From positions 186,001-250,000 of the forward strand of contig NZ_STGB01000004.1 in the NCBI RefSeq assembly GCF_005222815.1: DNA of 64,000 nt, read 5' to 3'. Below the pieces are notes generated by a model. The model saw nothing but the letters and a program-made list of their open reading frames with translations. It ran no database searches and had not been told where the DNA came from. The position numbers were made by a program, and so were the translations under genes. The DNA is from Roseomonas sp. AR75. Its GTDB lineage: Bacteria > Pseudomonadota > Alphaproteobacteria > Acetobacterales > Acetobacteraceae. Below, one piece after another: positions 17,658-26,301 of this stretch. Each line of letters opens with the position of its first letter. The first letter of the stretch is position 1.

Positions 17658-18209
17658 ATGGCAGAACGGCGCGGTGCGCTGATCGTCTATGCCACCACGT
17701 CCGGCGCCACGGCCGAGGTTGCACGCCTGATCGCCGATGCATTGCGCCATCCTGACCGCGTCACCTTCGACCTGCGCAACCTGGACGTCGATGCGACTCT
17801 CCTGCCGCCAGGCCAGTTCGAACTGGTCGTGGCCGGAACGCCAACCTACGGCAAAGGCGATTGGCATTCGGCCTGGCAGCGGCATGGAGGGCGGGTTGTG
17901 CCGTTGCTGCGATCGGCGGCGCGGGTCATGCTCTTCGGCCTCGGCGACGCCCGCGGGCACGCGGCCACCTTTGCCGGCGGCCTTCGCATGCTGCACGACT
18001 TCGTCGTCGAGGCCGGCGTCCGACCGCTCGGCCCGCCCCAGCCTTCGCCTGCCGGGCGAGTGCCGGATCCGGTTCCGGTGCCGCCTCCTGCCGGGCTCGC
18101 AATCGAGTATCGACGCAATCGCCGAGCGGCACCCGAAGCGATCAGGGAGTGGCTTTCGGCGTGCCTGGGCGATGATGTGGCCCTCCGCGCCGAGAGGCCC
18201 GTCATCTGA
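17658..18209 (+). CDS. flavodoxin-like protein
   Basis: The 183-residue protein has the flavodoxin start LIVYATTSGATAEVARLI, whose T-T-S-G-A-T loop binds FMN phosphate, then GTPTYGKGDWHSAW and GLGDARGH for the isoalloxazine-side loops. Flavodoxins pass single electrons to oxygenases and other enzymes. It begins 4 bases after the acyltransferase stop, so the three genes from 16155 form a tight operon. Delivering electrons to the diiron protein is the natural hypothesis. A proline-rich insert (PSPAGRVPDPVPVPPP) before the last helix is unusual. No reductase for it is nearby. Confidence 0.8.
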   Translation: MAERRGALIVYATTSGATAEVARLIADALRHPDRVTFDLRNLDVDATLLPPGQFELVVAGTPTYGKGDWHSAWQRHGGRVVPLLRSAARVMLFGLGDARGHAATFAGGLRMLHDFVVEAGVRPLGPPQPSPAGRVPDPVPVPPPAGLAIEYRRNRRAAPEAIREWLSACLGDDVALRAERPVI

Positions 18210-18369
18210 CGCCGCGAACGCGCGCGCACCGCGTCGCGCTGGGTGAAATGGGCGCGCGGCGCGACATCCCTTCACGATCAGCTCACGCAGAGTTCCCGTT
18301 GTGAAGCGCAGCTTCGGCCGTGCCGGCGATTGGCCCGGCGGAAGCCCACCTGTTGGGAAAGTGCGCCAC

Positions 18370-19977
18370 ATGACCATCATCCGTCGAGCACGCGCTCTCG
18401 CCCTCTGCCTGAGTGCCGCCATGTCGCACCAGGCTCTGGCTCAGAGTCCCTCCTGCGTCAGCGCTCCCGCTGCAATCCCCGGCTGGGGCGACGATCTGCG
18501 CAGGTCGGTCGCGGTCAGCGATCCTGCCGTCTTCGCCGGAGCCGCCGCGCAGGACTTCTCGCTCGGGCGGACACTGGGCGCCATCATCGCGTCTCGCGAG
18601 ATCTCGAACACGCCGGCTGAACGGGTCGCGCTGCTGCAGGGCATGGTGCGCAGCTTCCAGCGGACCGGCTTCGTCAATCCCGACGGCAACCTCACCGTTT
18701 CGACTCCTGCCCGGCCCGGCGAGGGCGCTCTCGACCCCGTGGCCATGCTCGATCCGGCCGATCCGAACGGCTTCAGGCCCGTCGCCGTGTTCAACCGCCT
18801 GGACCTTGCGCCGGCCGATTGGCGCACATGCGGCGAGCACCGGATCGTCTACGCGAAGAACAGCGCCAGCGCGCTCGACCGGATGACCCTGATCTTCGAG
18901 GCGACGGTGCCGAACCCGGGCGGCGACCCGCAGGGCTGCCGGCCGATCGCACAGTTCTGGAACGGCCTGTCCAGCCCCGGCCTCGCGCCGGCCGAGATCG
19001 CCCGGCGGCTCGCCGCCTTCTTCTATGCGGGCGACACCGACGGCAACGGCACATCCGACCTGCCCGCGGGCGGCGCGGTGATCCAGGCGGCCAATCTCGG
19101 CCTTGAGTTCGGCCAGGTGCGCGGCAACCTGTTCGTCACCAACGGCGATTTCCAGGCGAATCCCTGGCAGCTTCGCGAATGGCGCATCGTCGCCGGTCTG
19201 GACGGCGCGCCCGTCTTCGCCGCGACGACGGTGAAGGAGAACCCGCTGCCGGCGCTCTACGCCGCTCCGGTGCCTGGTGACTCGCCCGATCTCGCGTCGC
19301 GGCGCGACGACTTCACGGGCCGATTGCTGGGGCGGGTCGCGGCGACGCTCCTCGCGCTCGAGGCCACGGCGGGCGGCGGGGGTGTCTCGCAGGACGAGTT
19401 GCTGGCGCGCCTCTCCGCCGGCTTTCCCGGCGAGTTCGACACCTTCGTCAGCATCTCCCAGGGTGATGGCGACGACCCGCTTGCGCGCAGCGCCGGCCAT
19501 GCGGCGCTGCTCGACGCGCTGACGGCACGCCTTGCCGGCATGCCTGCGGCCGCGCGCTGCGGGGTAACGCCGCAGCACCTGCTCAACCGGGCCGGCGCGC
19601 TGAGCTGCGGCGGCTGCCACCAGTTCTCGGTCGGGCAGGCGGTGGCGCCGGGCGTCGCCTGGCCCGCCACGGTGCAGGGCGGCTTCGTCCATGTGGACGA
19701 GCGGGGAACACTCTCCCCGGCGCTGCTGCAGCACTTCCTGCCGGAACGCCGGCGCGGCCTGGAGGCCTTCCTGGCCAGCACGCAGCCGATGGTCGCGACG
19801 ACGTCGCCGGCTGCCTCGGCATCCCCGGTGGCCGCTGCGCTTGGCCGGCTGGCCGCCACCGCCAGCCCGCTGCAGCGCCTCGAGGTGCTGCGCGACGCCG
19901 AGGCGATCGCCACGCGGGAGCGTCGCGAGCTCGCCGTCCAGCCCGGCGCCTTCACGCCGGCCCGCCGCACCCACTGA
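18370..19977 (+). CDS. secreted protein with a single CxxCH haem-binding motif
   Basis: The 535-residue protein has a signal peptide likely cut after HQALA. The body is not recognised but contains one perfect c-type haem motif, C413-x-x-C416-H417 (LSCGGCHQF), about 120 residues from the end. If haem is attached it would be in the periplasm. A DTDGNGTSDLP stretch resembles a calcium-binding or thrombospondin-type loop. It is followed 23 bases on by a lipoprotein and then a subtilase. The start at 18370 was chosen for the signal peptide; the frame is open further up. Function unknown. Confidence 0.8.
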   Translation: MTIIRRARALALCLSAAMSHQALAQSPSCVSAPAAIPGWGDDLRRSVAVSDPAVFAGAAAQDFSLGRTLGAIIASREISNTPAERVALLQGMVRSFQRTGFVNPDGNLTVSTPARPGEGALDPVAMLDPADPNGFRPVAVFNRLDLAPADWRTCGEHRIVYAKNSASALDRMTLIFEATVPNPGGDPQGCRPIAQFWNGLSSPGLAPAEIARRLAAFFYAGDTDGNGTSDLPAGGAVIQAANLGLEFGQVRGNLFVTNGDFQANPWQLREWRIVAGLDGAPVFAATTVKENPLPALYAAPVPGDSPDLASRRDDFTGRLLGRVAATLLALEATAGGGGVSQDELLARLSAGFPGEFDTFVSISQGDGDDPLARSAGHAALLDALTARLAGMPAAARCGVTPQHLLNRAGALSCGGCHQFSVGQAVAPGVAWPATVQGGFVHVDERGTLSPALLQHFLPERRRGLEAFLASTQPMVATTSPAASASPVAAALGRLAATASPLQRLEVLRDAEAIATRERRELAVQPGAFTPARRTH

Positions 19978-20000
19978 ACCCGAGACAGGGAGACATCGCC

Positions 20001-21236
20001 ATGCTGCACGTGCTTCGCCATTGCGCCGTCGCGCTCGCCGCATCGCTTCTCGCCGGCTGCGGACTGCCGCAATCCCCCGACATCCGCGCCGAGATGGGCG
20101 CGAACCTGATGCGCCTCGGCGTGCGTCCCTTCTATCCCGTCCGCGAGGCGCCGCGCGTCGGGCAGATCCTCATCGTGGATTACGGCGCCGCGCAGGCGGG
20201 CGCCGGCGCCGAGTCCTGGCAGGCCAGCCACGAATGGCTGACCGACGATATCGTGCCGCGCGCGGAAGCGGCGCGGCGCCGCTCGGCAGCGATGCAGACG
20301 CGCTTCCAGCAATCGGATGCGCAGCTTGGCACGCAGTTGCGCCCGAACGGCGAGGGCGTCGCGCATTTCCGCCAGGGGGCGGCGCTGGCCACCGCGGTGC
20401 CCGACAATGCACTCATGCTATCCGCCTTCCCGGCGCTGACGCTCGCGTCGATCGATGCGTTCTCCGTCGGCGTCGGCCTGCCACAGGCCTTCACCAACCT
20501 GCTCGCCGGGATCGGGCTGCGCAGCACGCGCTACCTGCAGGTGGAGGCTGAGGGCACGGAGACCGCGGACCTGCCGCTCGACGATCTGCTGCGCGAAGTG
20601 GCCGCCGCCTGTCGCGATCCGCGCAGCACGCTCGGCAATCCCGCGCGGGCGCGGCAGCTCATGCTCTATGGGATGAACGCCGTCTGGACAAACCGGCAGT
20701 TGCGGATCGGCCGGGCCACCACCCAGCAGGAGCGCGCGGCGCGCGAGCGCGTTGCCTTCGAGCCCGCGCTGCTGCTGCTGCGCCGCGTGCACTACCTGCG
20801 CGGCATCCGCTACGTCGTGCAGGACAGCGACACCGCGGCCGCGATCCTGCGTGGGGCGTTCAGCGCCCCGGTGGATCCCGGGCGCAGCACGCCGACCCTC
20901 GGCTCCGTGACGGTGAACAACAATCCGCCGACTGGCGCCAACAACGCTCCGGTCGGGCGCAATGCCGATCAGGATGCGCGTCTGACCGCGATGGCAGCCG
21001 AGCTGGAGAGCCTGCGGAGCCAGGTCGCGGGCGGCACGGGGGCGCAGGTCGCCGCGACGCTGATGCGCAGCACCGCCCGCGGCGTGGAACTGGTGGACAT
21101 CTTCGATCGCCCGCTGGCCTTCGGCTACGAGCCGATGGGCTGGGCCGTTCCGTTCCGCCAGGTCGCACAGCCGGGTGGCGGGACGAGTGTCGAGCCCGCC
21201 GCCGGCTTCGAGCTGATCTGCGAGGGCCTCGTCTGA
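20001..21236 (+). CDS. lipoprotein of unknown function (second lipoprotein-subtilase pair)
   Basis: The 411-residue protein has a lipoprotein signal ending SLLAGCG, placing the acylated Cys near residue 20. The mature part is largely helical by composition. A Thr/Asn/Pro-rich linker (VTVNNNPPTGANNAPV) joins it to a short coiled-coil-like segment (LTAMAAELESLRSQVAGG) and a compact C-terminal domain. No family is recognised. It lies between the CxxCH protein and the second subtilase, spaced by 23 and 47 bases, so the three are probably one transcript. Confidence 0.78.
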   Translation: MLHVLRHCAVALAASLLAGCGLPQSPDIRAEMGANLMRLGVRPFYPVREAPRVGQILIVDYGAAQAGAGAESWQASHEWLTDDIVPRAEAARRRSAAMQTRFQQSDAQLGTQLRPNGEGVAHFRQGAALATAVPDNALMLSAFPALTLASIDAFSVGVGLPQAFTNLLAGIGLRSTRYLQVEAEGTETADLPLDDLLREVAAACRDPRSTLGNPARARQLMLYGMNAVWTNRQLRIGRATTQQERAARERVAFEPALLLLRRVHYLRGIRYVVQDSDTAAAILRGAFSAPVDPGRSTPTLGSVTVNNNPPTGANNAPVGRNADQDARLTAMAAELESLRSQVAGGTGAQVAATLMRSTARGVELVDIFDRPLAFGYEPMGWAVPFRQVAQPGGGTSVEPAAGFELICEGLV

Positions 21237-21283
21237 AGCCGCCGCGCACCCGATCACCGCATGATGCGAAGGGAGTCCCTGTG

Positions 21284-23689
21284 ATGCCCAAAGCGAAGGA
21301 TTCGTCACGCCCCCGCAAGCGCGCCGCCAGGACTGCGAGCGCTGGAGCCGTCGGCCGGACGCAGGCCGTTCCGGTGCCGGAAGTCGCGCTGCCGCGGCTC
21401 TTGCCGGCCGGCGTGCTGAGGTTGCCCGACCCGGTTCCGCCGGTCACGCTCGCCCTGCCCGGTGCGGTGCCGCCGATGACGCTCGCGCTGCCCGGCGCGG
21501 TGCCGCCCGTCATCCTGGCACTGCCCGGCGCGGTGCCGCCGATCGTGCTCGGCCTGCAGGATGCCAGCGCGATCTCGCCCTTCTCCCGGCCATCAGCGGC
21601 GACGAAGGCGGACCGCCCGAACCGGCAGGCGCTCGATCCGCGGCTGCGGGTCTGGAGCAACGGCAGCCAGGCGGTGAATGCGCGCCGCGCGCTGCTGAGC
21701 CCATGCGTCGCGACCTTGCCCGACGTGCCGGGCGCGGCGCCGTCGGGCGGAGTGGAAGCCGCCACGACGCCTGCGCCGCTGACGGGGGAGGCACCGGACC
21801 GCAGCGTCGCCAATGTGGTGATCGAGCTGCGGCGCAGCCGCCCCGACGGCACCGCGGAGACGGATGCGATCCTGCGCGAGCTCGACGCGCTTCCGCCGCT
21901 TGCCGGCCGGAGCAGGGCGAGCCAGGCCAACCGCTACCTGGTCACGACCACGCTGCGGCTTTCCGAGCTTTCGCTGGTGGCCGGCTGGCCTGCGGTGCGG
22001 CACATCTATTCGGCGACGCCGCTGCATGTCGAACCTCCGCTGGCGGTCGGCGCCGGCACCGACATGCCGCCGCGCCGCATTGCGCCTGCGCCGGTGCCCG
22101 GCGGGGAGCGCGTGCTCGTCGCGATCATCGATGTCGGGGGGTTCGACTTCGCCCACCCCGACTTCCTGGATGAGACGGGCCGTACGCGCTTCCACAGCAT
22201 CTGGGACATGGGCGCCAGACCGCGGCGCGGGCAGCGTTCGCCGAAGGGGCGCGACAGCGGCGTGGAGCTGACCGCCGAGGCCATCAACGATGCGCTCGAT
22301 GCCGCCCGCGCGCAGCATGGCGATGTGCGGCATGCGGTGAAGCTGCTGCCGCAATCCCAGCAGGTTCCGACCTCGCATGCCACCCATGTCGCGAGCATCG
22401 CGGCAGGCAATACCGGCCTCTGCCCGCAGTCCACGATCATCGGCGTCCTTGTCGCCCTGGCGCCGGCGGCCACCGAGGTGGAGGAGCGCCGACGGTCGTT
22501 CAGCGACAGCGTCGAACTGCTGCACGCGGTCGAGCATGTGTGCGCGGTGGCGGCGGAGCTGGACCTGCCAGTCTCGATCAACATCAGCCTCGGCACGCAT
22601 GACGGCGCGCATGACGGCAGCGGCATGGTCTCGCGCTGGCTCGACACGCTGATGAGCGAGCCGGGCCGCGCGCTGTGCCTGGCGGCGGGGAACAGCGGCG
22701 ACCCGGCGACGCTCCGGCAGCGCTTCCGCCTGCCTGCGACCGCCAGCGAGCCGGAGCGCGACGTCACGCTCGTCGTGGCGGGGCCGATCCACGCGGCCGG
22801 CCGCATCCCCGCCACCGGGCTGGAGGTGGAGCTGGCCTGGATGATCCAGGGGGACGGCGCAGGCGACATGTCGGACAACGAGATGGAGATCTGGTACGGC
22901 GCATCCGACCGCTTTCGCGTCGCGATCCTGCCGCCCGATGCGACCGAGTGGATCGTCGTCGGGCCGCGCGAACTCGTGGAGAACAAGCCGCTCCCCGGCG
23001 GCACGCGGCTGTCCGTCTACAATGAGATCTACTATGCGGCGAACGGCGCGAACCTGATCTCCGTCCACCTGACCCCGAGCTACGATCCGGCCGCCCTGGC
23101 GCCCGTGCGGGCCGGGCTCTGGCGCGTGCGACTGCTGGGGGAGGACGTGCGCGATGGCCGCTTCAACGCCTGGATCGAGCGCGACGACCTGCGCGGCGTC
23201 AGACTGCCCGACGGATCGTTCGCGCTCTGCCTGCCGAGCTACTTCGCCACGTCGAGCAGCACCGACTCGCACACGATCAACCCGCTCGGTTGCAGCCGGG
23301 GCGTGATCGCGGTGGCGAACCTGGATGTCGCAGCCGGGCGCGCCGCCGCTTCGAGCAGCAAGGGGCCGGCCCGCGACGGGCGCCAGAAGCCAGACATCGC
23401 GGCGCCGGGCACAGGCATCGTGGCAGCCAACGGCTTCGCGGCGGAGCCCTGGGTCGCGCTGAGCGGCACCAGCATGGCCAGTCCCTATGTGGCGGGCGTG
23501 GTCGCGCTCATGCTTGCCGCAAACCGGCGCCTGACCGCTGCCCAGATCGCCGGCATCCTGCAGCGCACCGCTCGACCGCTGCCAGGAGCGACCTTCGGCT
23601 GGCAAGCCTCGCTTGGCTTCGGCGTGATCGATCCAGAAGCCTGCCTCGCGGAGGCCCAGGAATTCGATCGGCGGATGGATGTCGGCTGA
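21284..23689 (+). CDS. S8 subtilase with N-terminal proline-rich repeats
   Basis: The 801-residue protein begins with a basic head (RPRKRAARTAS), then four 11-residue repeats (51-94), a long pro-region, and a subtilase core with a large insert. Catalytic residues are D283 (AIIDVGGFDF), H365 (SHATHVAS), N470 (AAGNSGD) and S730 (LSGTSMASP). The usual HGTH is HATH. About 240 residues lie between the Asn and Ser motifs and include beta-rich, P-domain-like sequence. No signal peptide is seen. The start at 21284 is preferred to the GTG at 21281 because of ribosome-site spacing. It is the last gene of the island run; a transposase remnant follows. Confidence 0.9.
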   Translation: MPKAKDSSRPRKRAARTASAGAVGRTQAVPVPEVALPRLLPAGVLRLPDPVPPVTLALPGAVPPMTLALPGAVPPVILALPGAVPPIVLGLQDASAISPFSRPSAATKADRPNRQALDPRLRVWSNGSQAVNARRALLSPCVATLPDVPGAAPSGGVEAATTPAPLTGEAPDRSVANVVIELRRSRPDGTAETDAILRELDALPPLAGRSRASQANRYLVTTTLRLSELSLVAGWPAVRHIYSATPLHVEPPLAVGAGTDMPPRRIAPAPVPGGERVLVAIIDVGGFDFAHPDFLDETGRTRFHSIWDMGARPRRGQRSPKGRDSGVELTAEAINDALDAARAQHGDVRHAVKLLPQSQQVPTSHATHVASIAAGNTGLCPQSTIIGVLVALAPAATEVEERRRSFSDSVELLHAVEHVCAVAAELDLPVSINISLGTHDGAHDGSGMVSRWLDTLMSEPGRALCLAAGNSGDPATLRQRFRLPATASEPERDVTLVVAGPIHAAGRIPATGLEVELAWMIQGDGAGDMSDNEMEIWYGASDRFRVAILPPDATEWIVVGPRELVENKPLPGGTRLSVYNEIYYAANGANLISVHLTPSYDPAALAPVRAGLWRVRLLGEDVRDGRFNAWIERDDLRGVRLPDGSFALCLPSYFATSSSTDSHTINPLGCSRGVIAVANLDVAAGRAAASSSKGPARDGRQKPDIAAPGTGIVAANGFAAEPWVALSGTSMASPYVAGVVALMLAANRRLTAAQIAGILQRTARPLPGATFGWQASLGFGVIDPEACLAEAQEFDRRMDVG
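21434..21565 (+). repeat. four 33-bp coding repeats (11-residue VPPxxLALPGA units)
   Basis: Four in-frame 33-base units encode VPPVTLALPGA, VPPMTLALPGA, VPPVILALPGA and the diverged VPPIVLGLQDA. The first three units are close at DNA level, which suggests recent tandem duplication. They form a proline-spaced hydrophobic arm ahead of the protease. Confidence 0.85.
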
Positions 23690-23719
23690 TCCGCGACCGA
23701 ACACACAGGTCGGGGGAGG

Positions 23720-23940
23720 ATCGCCGCCACCCGCGCGAAGGACGAGCACACCGCTCTCGTCCTCGACGGCGCCGGCTGGCACACCGCGAACGACCTGAAG
23801 GTGCCAGACACCGTCACCCTCATTCCGCTGCCGTCCCATGCGCCCGTGTTGAACCTGGTCGAACGGGTCTGGCTCTACGGGCGCGAGCGCCACCTCAGCC
23901 ACTTGTTGGAGGTCGGGATAGTTGGTGAGGGAACTGAGGC
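23720..23940 (+). pseudogene. decayed IS630-family transposase, C-terminal remnant
   Basis: The frame through 23741 reads LVLDGAGWH, then VTLIPLPSHAPVLNLVERVW and LYGRERHLSH. This is the C-terminal catalytic part of IS630-type transposases: Asp in the LDGAGWH motif and Glu in the LNxVERVW motif. The N-terminal half and the inverted repeats are missing, and Pro is replaced in the usual LNPVE. It begins about 30 bases after the second subtilase and ends close to hyfI, marking the right end of the island. Confidence 0.8.
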
Positions 23941-23966
23941 GCTGACCCGGCGGCCGTCCGGTGGCG

Positions 23967-24515
23967 TCAGGCGGCCGGGGTCGCGCGGGGCTTCGGCGCG
24001 TCCTGCGCTTCCAGCAGCGACAGAAGCCCTTCCAGCAGGGCGAGCGGCGTCGGCGGGCAGCCGGGGATGACCAGGTCCACGGGCAGCACGCTCGCCACGC
24101 CGGAGTCCACGCCATAGCTGCCCTTGAACACGCCGCCATCCACGGCGCAGTCGCCGGCGGCGACGATCCAGCAGGGTTCCGGCGTGCAGGCGCGGGTGCG
24201 CTCCAGCGCCTCGCGCATGTTGCGCGTGACCGGCCCCGTGACCAGCAGCACGTCGGCATGGCGGGGGCTGGCGACGATGCGCAGGCCGAAGCGCTCCATG
24301 TCGTAGAGCACGCCGGCCATCGCGTTCACTTCCAACTCGCAGCCATTGCAGCTTCCGGCGTCCACCTCCCGGATCGCGAGGCTGCGGCCGAGCCGCGCGC
24401 GCGCCGTCGCCTCCAGCCGCTCGGCCAGCGCCTGCACGACCGCGTCGGGCGGCGCCGGCGCCGCATCGGTCACCGGGCGGCCGAACAGGCGCTTGCCGAG
24501 GCGGGGCCAGAGCAT
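23967..24515 (-). CDS. hyfI: HyfI/NuoB-like iron-sulfur subunit
   Basis: The 182-residue small subunit of a hydrogenase-4/formate-hydrogenlyase-like complex carries the NuoB-type proximal [4Fe-4S] ligands: CNGCE near residue 57, a later Cys in AGDCAVDG and a last one in IPGCPPTP. In complex I and group-4 hydrogenases this cluster passes electrons to or from the large subunit. It is shorter than E. coli HyfI, lacking the extra C-terminal part. It is the last gene of the leftward operon. The symbol is by homology; the large subunit here lacks a NiFe site, so the complex is probably not a true hydrogenase. Confidence 0.85.
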   Translation of the reverse strand: MLWPRLGKRLFGRPVTDAAPAPPDAVVQALAERLEATARARLGRSLAIREVDAGSCNGCELEVNAMAGVLYDMERFGLRIVASPRHADVLLVTGPVTRNMREALERTRACTPEPCWIVAAGDCAVDGGVFKGSYGVDSGVASVLPVDLVIPGCPPTPLALLEGLLSLLEAQDAPKPRATPAA

Positions 24516-24528
24516 TCCTGCGTGTCTC

Positions 24529-24762
24529 CTAGGCCAGCCGCGCGATGCGCAGCAGGTCGTTGCCCTCGGGGTCGCGCAGCACGAGCTCGGTGCCGGGCGG
24601 CACGCGCTCCGCGATCAGGCCGATCTCCGCCAGCGCCTGGCCCCGTTCGTCATAGGCCCAGTGCTCGGCGACGGGGCGGCCCTTGCCGGGCTTCACCAGC
24701 GTCACGGTGAACATGCCGGAGGCGCCGGCGGCCTCCCCGGCTTCGGTGGGATAGCGCGCCAT
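24529..24762 (-). CDS. small hypothetical protein in the hyf-like operon
   Basis: The 77-residue soluble protein is not recognised. It lies between the large (HyfG-like) and small (HyfI-like) subunits with 18- and 13-base gaps, so it is surely co-transcribed if real. The sequence has regular hydrophobic strands (GMFTVTLVKPGKG, ELVLRDPEGNDLLRIARLA), like a small beta domain. It could be an accessory or assembly subunit. Confidence 0.65.
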   Translation of the reverse strand: MARYPTEAGEAAGASGMFTVTLVKPGKGRPVAEHWAYDERGQALAEIGLIAERVPPGTELVLRDPEGNDLLRIARLA

Positions 24763-24780
24763 GTCAGGCCGCCCGTGCCA

Positions 24781-26301
24781 TCACAGGTCCACCCCGCTGT
24801 AGGAGCAGTTGAACGACTTGTTGCACAACGGGAAGTCCGCGACGATGTTTCCCTCGATCGCCGCTTCCAGCAGCGGCCATTGCAGCCAGGAGGGGTCGCG
24901 CGGGAAGACGGCGCGGATGATGCCGCCATCGTCCAGCGCCATCCAGGTGACGATCTCGCCGCGGAAACCCTCGACAACGGCGATGCCCTCGCCGCCCTTC
25001 TGCGGCAGCGGCTGGTGGACCTCGCCGGGCTCCAGCGCCGCCAGCAGCGCGCGGACGATGCGGATGCTCTCCTTCACCTCGGCGATGCGCACGCGCACAC
25101 GGGCATCCACGTCGCCCTCGGTGAGGACCGGCGTGGCGAAGGTCATGGCGTCGTAGGGCGCATGCGGCAGCGCGCAGCGCGCATCGAAGCCGCGGCCGGA
25201 GGCACGCCCGACATGCCCGCCGGCAGCGAAGCGCGCGGCGAGGTCGGGCTTCAGGATGCCGGTGCCGACGACGCGGTCCTGCAGGCTGGCATGCGTTTCG
25301 TAGATCGTGGTCAGCGGCGCGATCTCGGATTCCGCCGCGGCGAGTGCGGCGAGGATCGGCGCCTCCCCGCCCGGCGCGAGGTCCACCGAAAGCCCGCCGG
25401 GGATCACCACATCCATCATCAGCCGATGCCCGAAGGCCGCGGCATTGGCGCGCAGCACGCCTTCGCGCAGCTCGCCGCAGCGCGCATGCGGATAGGCGAA
25501 GGCCGCGTCGTTGCAGATGAAGCCCCAGTCGTTGAGGTGGTTGGCGATGCGCTCCAGCTCCAGCATCGTGGCGCGCAGCAGCACGGCGCGCGGCGGCGGC
25601 TGCGTGCCGGTGGCGGTCTCGGCGGCGAGCGCGAAGGCCAGGGCATGCGCGACGGTGGTGTCGCCCGAGAGCCGCGCAGCGAAACGCGCCGCCGCGCGCG
25701 GCGACTTGCCGACCATCAGCGAGAGCGTGCCCTTGTGCGTGTAGCCGAGAAGCTGCTCCAGCCGCACCACGGTCTCGCCCTGCACGGTGAAGCGGAAATG
25801 GCCGGGCTCGATCACGCCGGCATGCACGGGGCCGACGGGAATCTGGTGCCAGCCCTCGCCCTCGATCGGCAGGAATTCCGGCTGCAGCGGCGGCACCGGA
25901 TCGCGCGAGGGCTTTGCCGAGAGCGGCGCCTGCACCGGCCAGCGGCCGTGATCCAGCCAGGGCCGCAGATCCACGCCGCCTTCGGCCGAGAGCCCCCAGA
26001 GATCGCGGATCGCGCGCTCGAACCGCACCGCCCCCGGCCGCACCGGCGACAGCGCCGGGTATTTCTGGTCGCTTGCGAGGCAGGACGCGAGAAGCAGCGC
26101 CGGGCGTTCGGCGCCCTCGTCCAGGAAGACGGCGTGGATGGCGGAAGGCTCGGCCCAGAGCGACAGCAACGCGAGCGTCGGTTCCTGCGCGAGCGCATCG
26201 CGCAGCCCGGCGAAGGCGGATTGCGTCAGCAGGTAGCGCTCGAAGGGCCGGCAGCCCTGCGGCGCGCCGCGACGGATGAGGTCGGACGCAGCGCCACTCA
26301 T
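24781..26301 (-). CDS. hyfG: HyfG-like large subunit lacking NiFe-ligand cysteines
   Basis: The 506-residue protein joins a NuoC-like head (about 1-145) to a NuoD/hydrogenase-large-subunit-like body. In true group-4 hydrogenases the first Ni/Fe ligands form a CGxC motif; the matching place here reads RLSGDTTVAHA (210-219), with no Cys. The C-terminal DPCxxC is replaced by DFPLCNKSFNCSYSG, with C493 and C499 spaced differently. It should therefore carry no normal NiFe centre, as in the energy-converting hydrogenase-related (Ehr) complexes or NuoD itself. Its start overlaps the hyfF stop by 4 bases. It may react with another electron donor or acceptor. The symbol marks homology, not proven activity. 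Confidence 0.85.
   Translation of the reverse strand: MSGAASDLIRRGAPQGCRPFERYLLTQSAFAGLRDALAQEPTLALLSLWAEPSAIHAVFLDEGAERPALLLASCLASDQKYPALSPVRPGAVRFERAIRDLWGLSAEGGVDLRPWLDHGRWPVQAPLSAKPSRDPVPPLQPEFLPIEGEGWHQIPVGPVHAGVIEPGHFRFTVQGETVVRLEQLLGYTHKGTLSLMVGKSPRAAARFAARLSGDTTVAHALAFALAAETATGTQPPPRAVLLRATMLELERIANHLNDWGFICNDAAFAYPHARCGELREGVLRANAAAFGHRLMMDVVIPGGLSVDLAPGGEAPILAALAAAESEIAPLTTIYETHASLQDRVVGTGILKPDLAARFAAGGHVGRASGRGFDARCALPHAPYDAMTFATPVLTEGDVDARVRVRIAEVKESIRIVRALLAALEPGEVHQPLPQKGGEGIAVVEGFRGEIVTWMALDDGGIIRAVFPRDPSWLQWPLLEAAIEGNIVADFPLCNKSFNCSYSGVDL

Noticed and set aside
23941..24070. Continuation of the IS630 frame as coding
   Set aside because: It runs antisense into hyfI and loses all similarity after RERHLSH.
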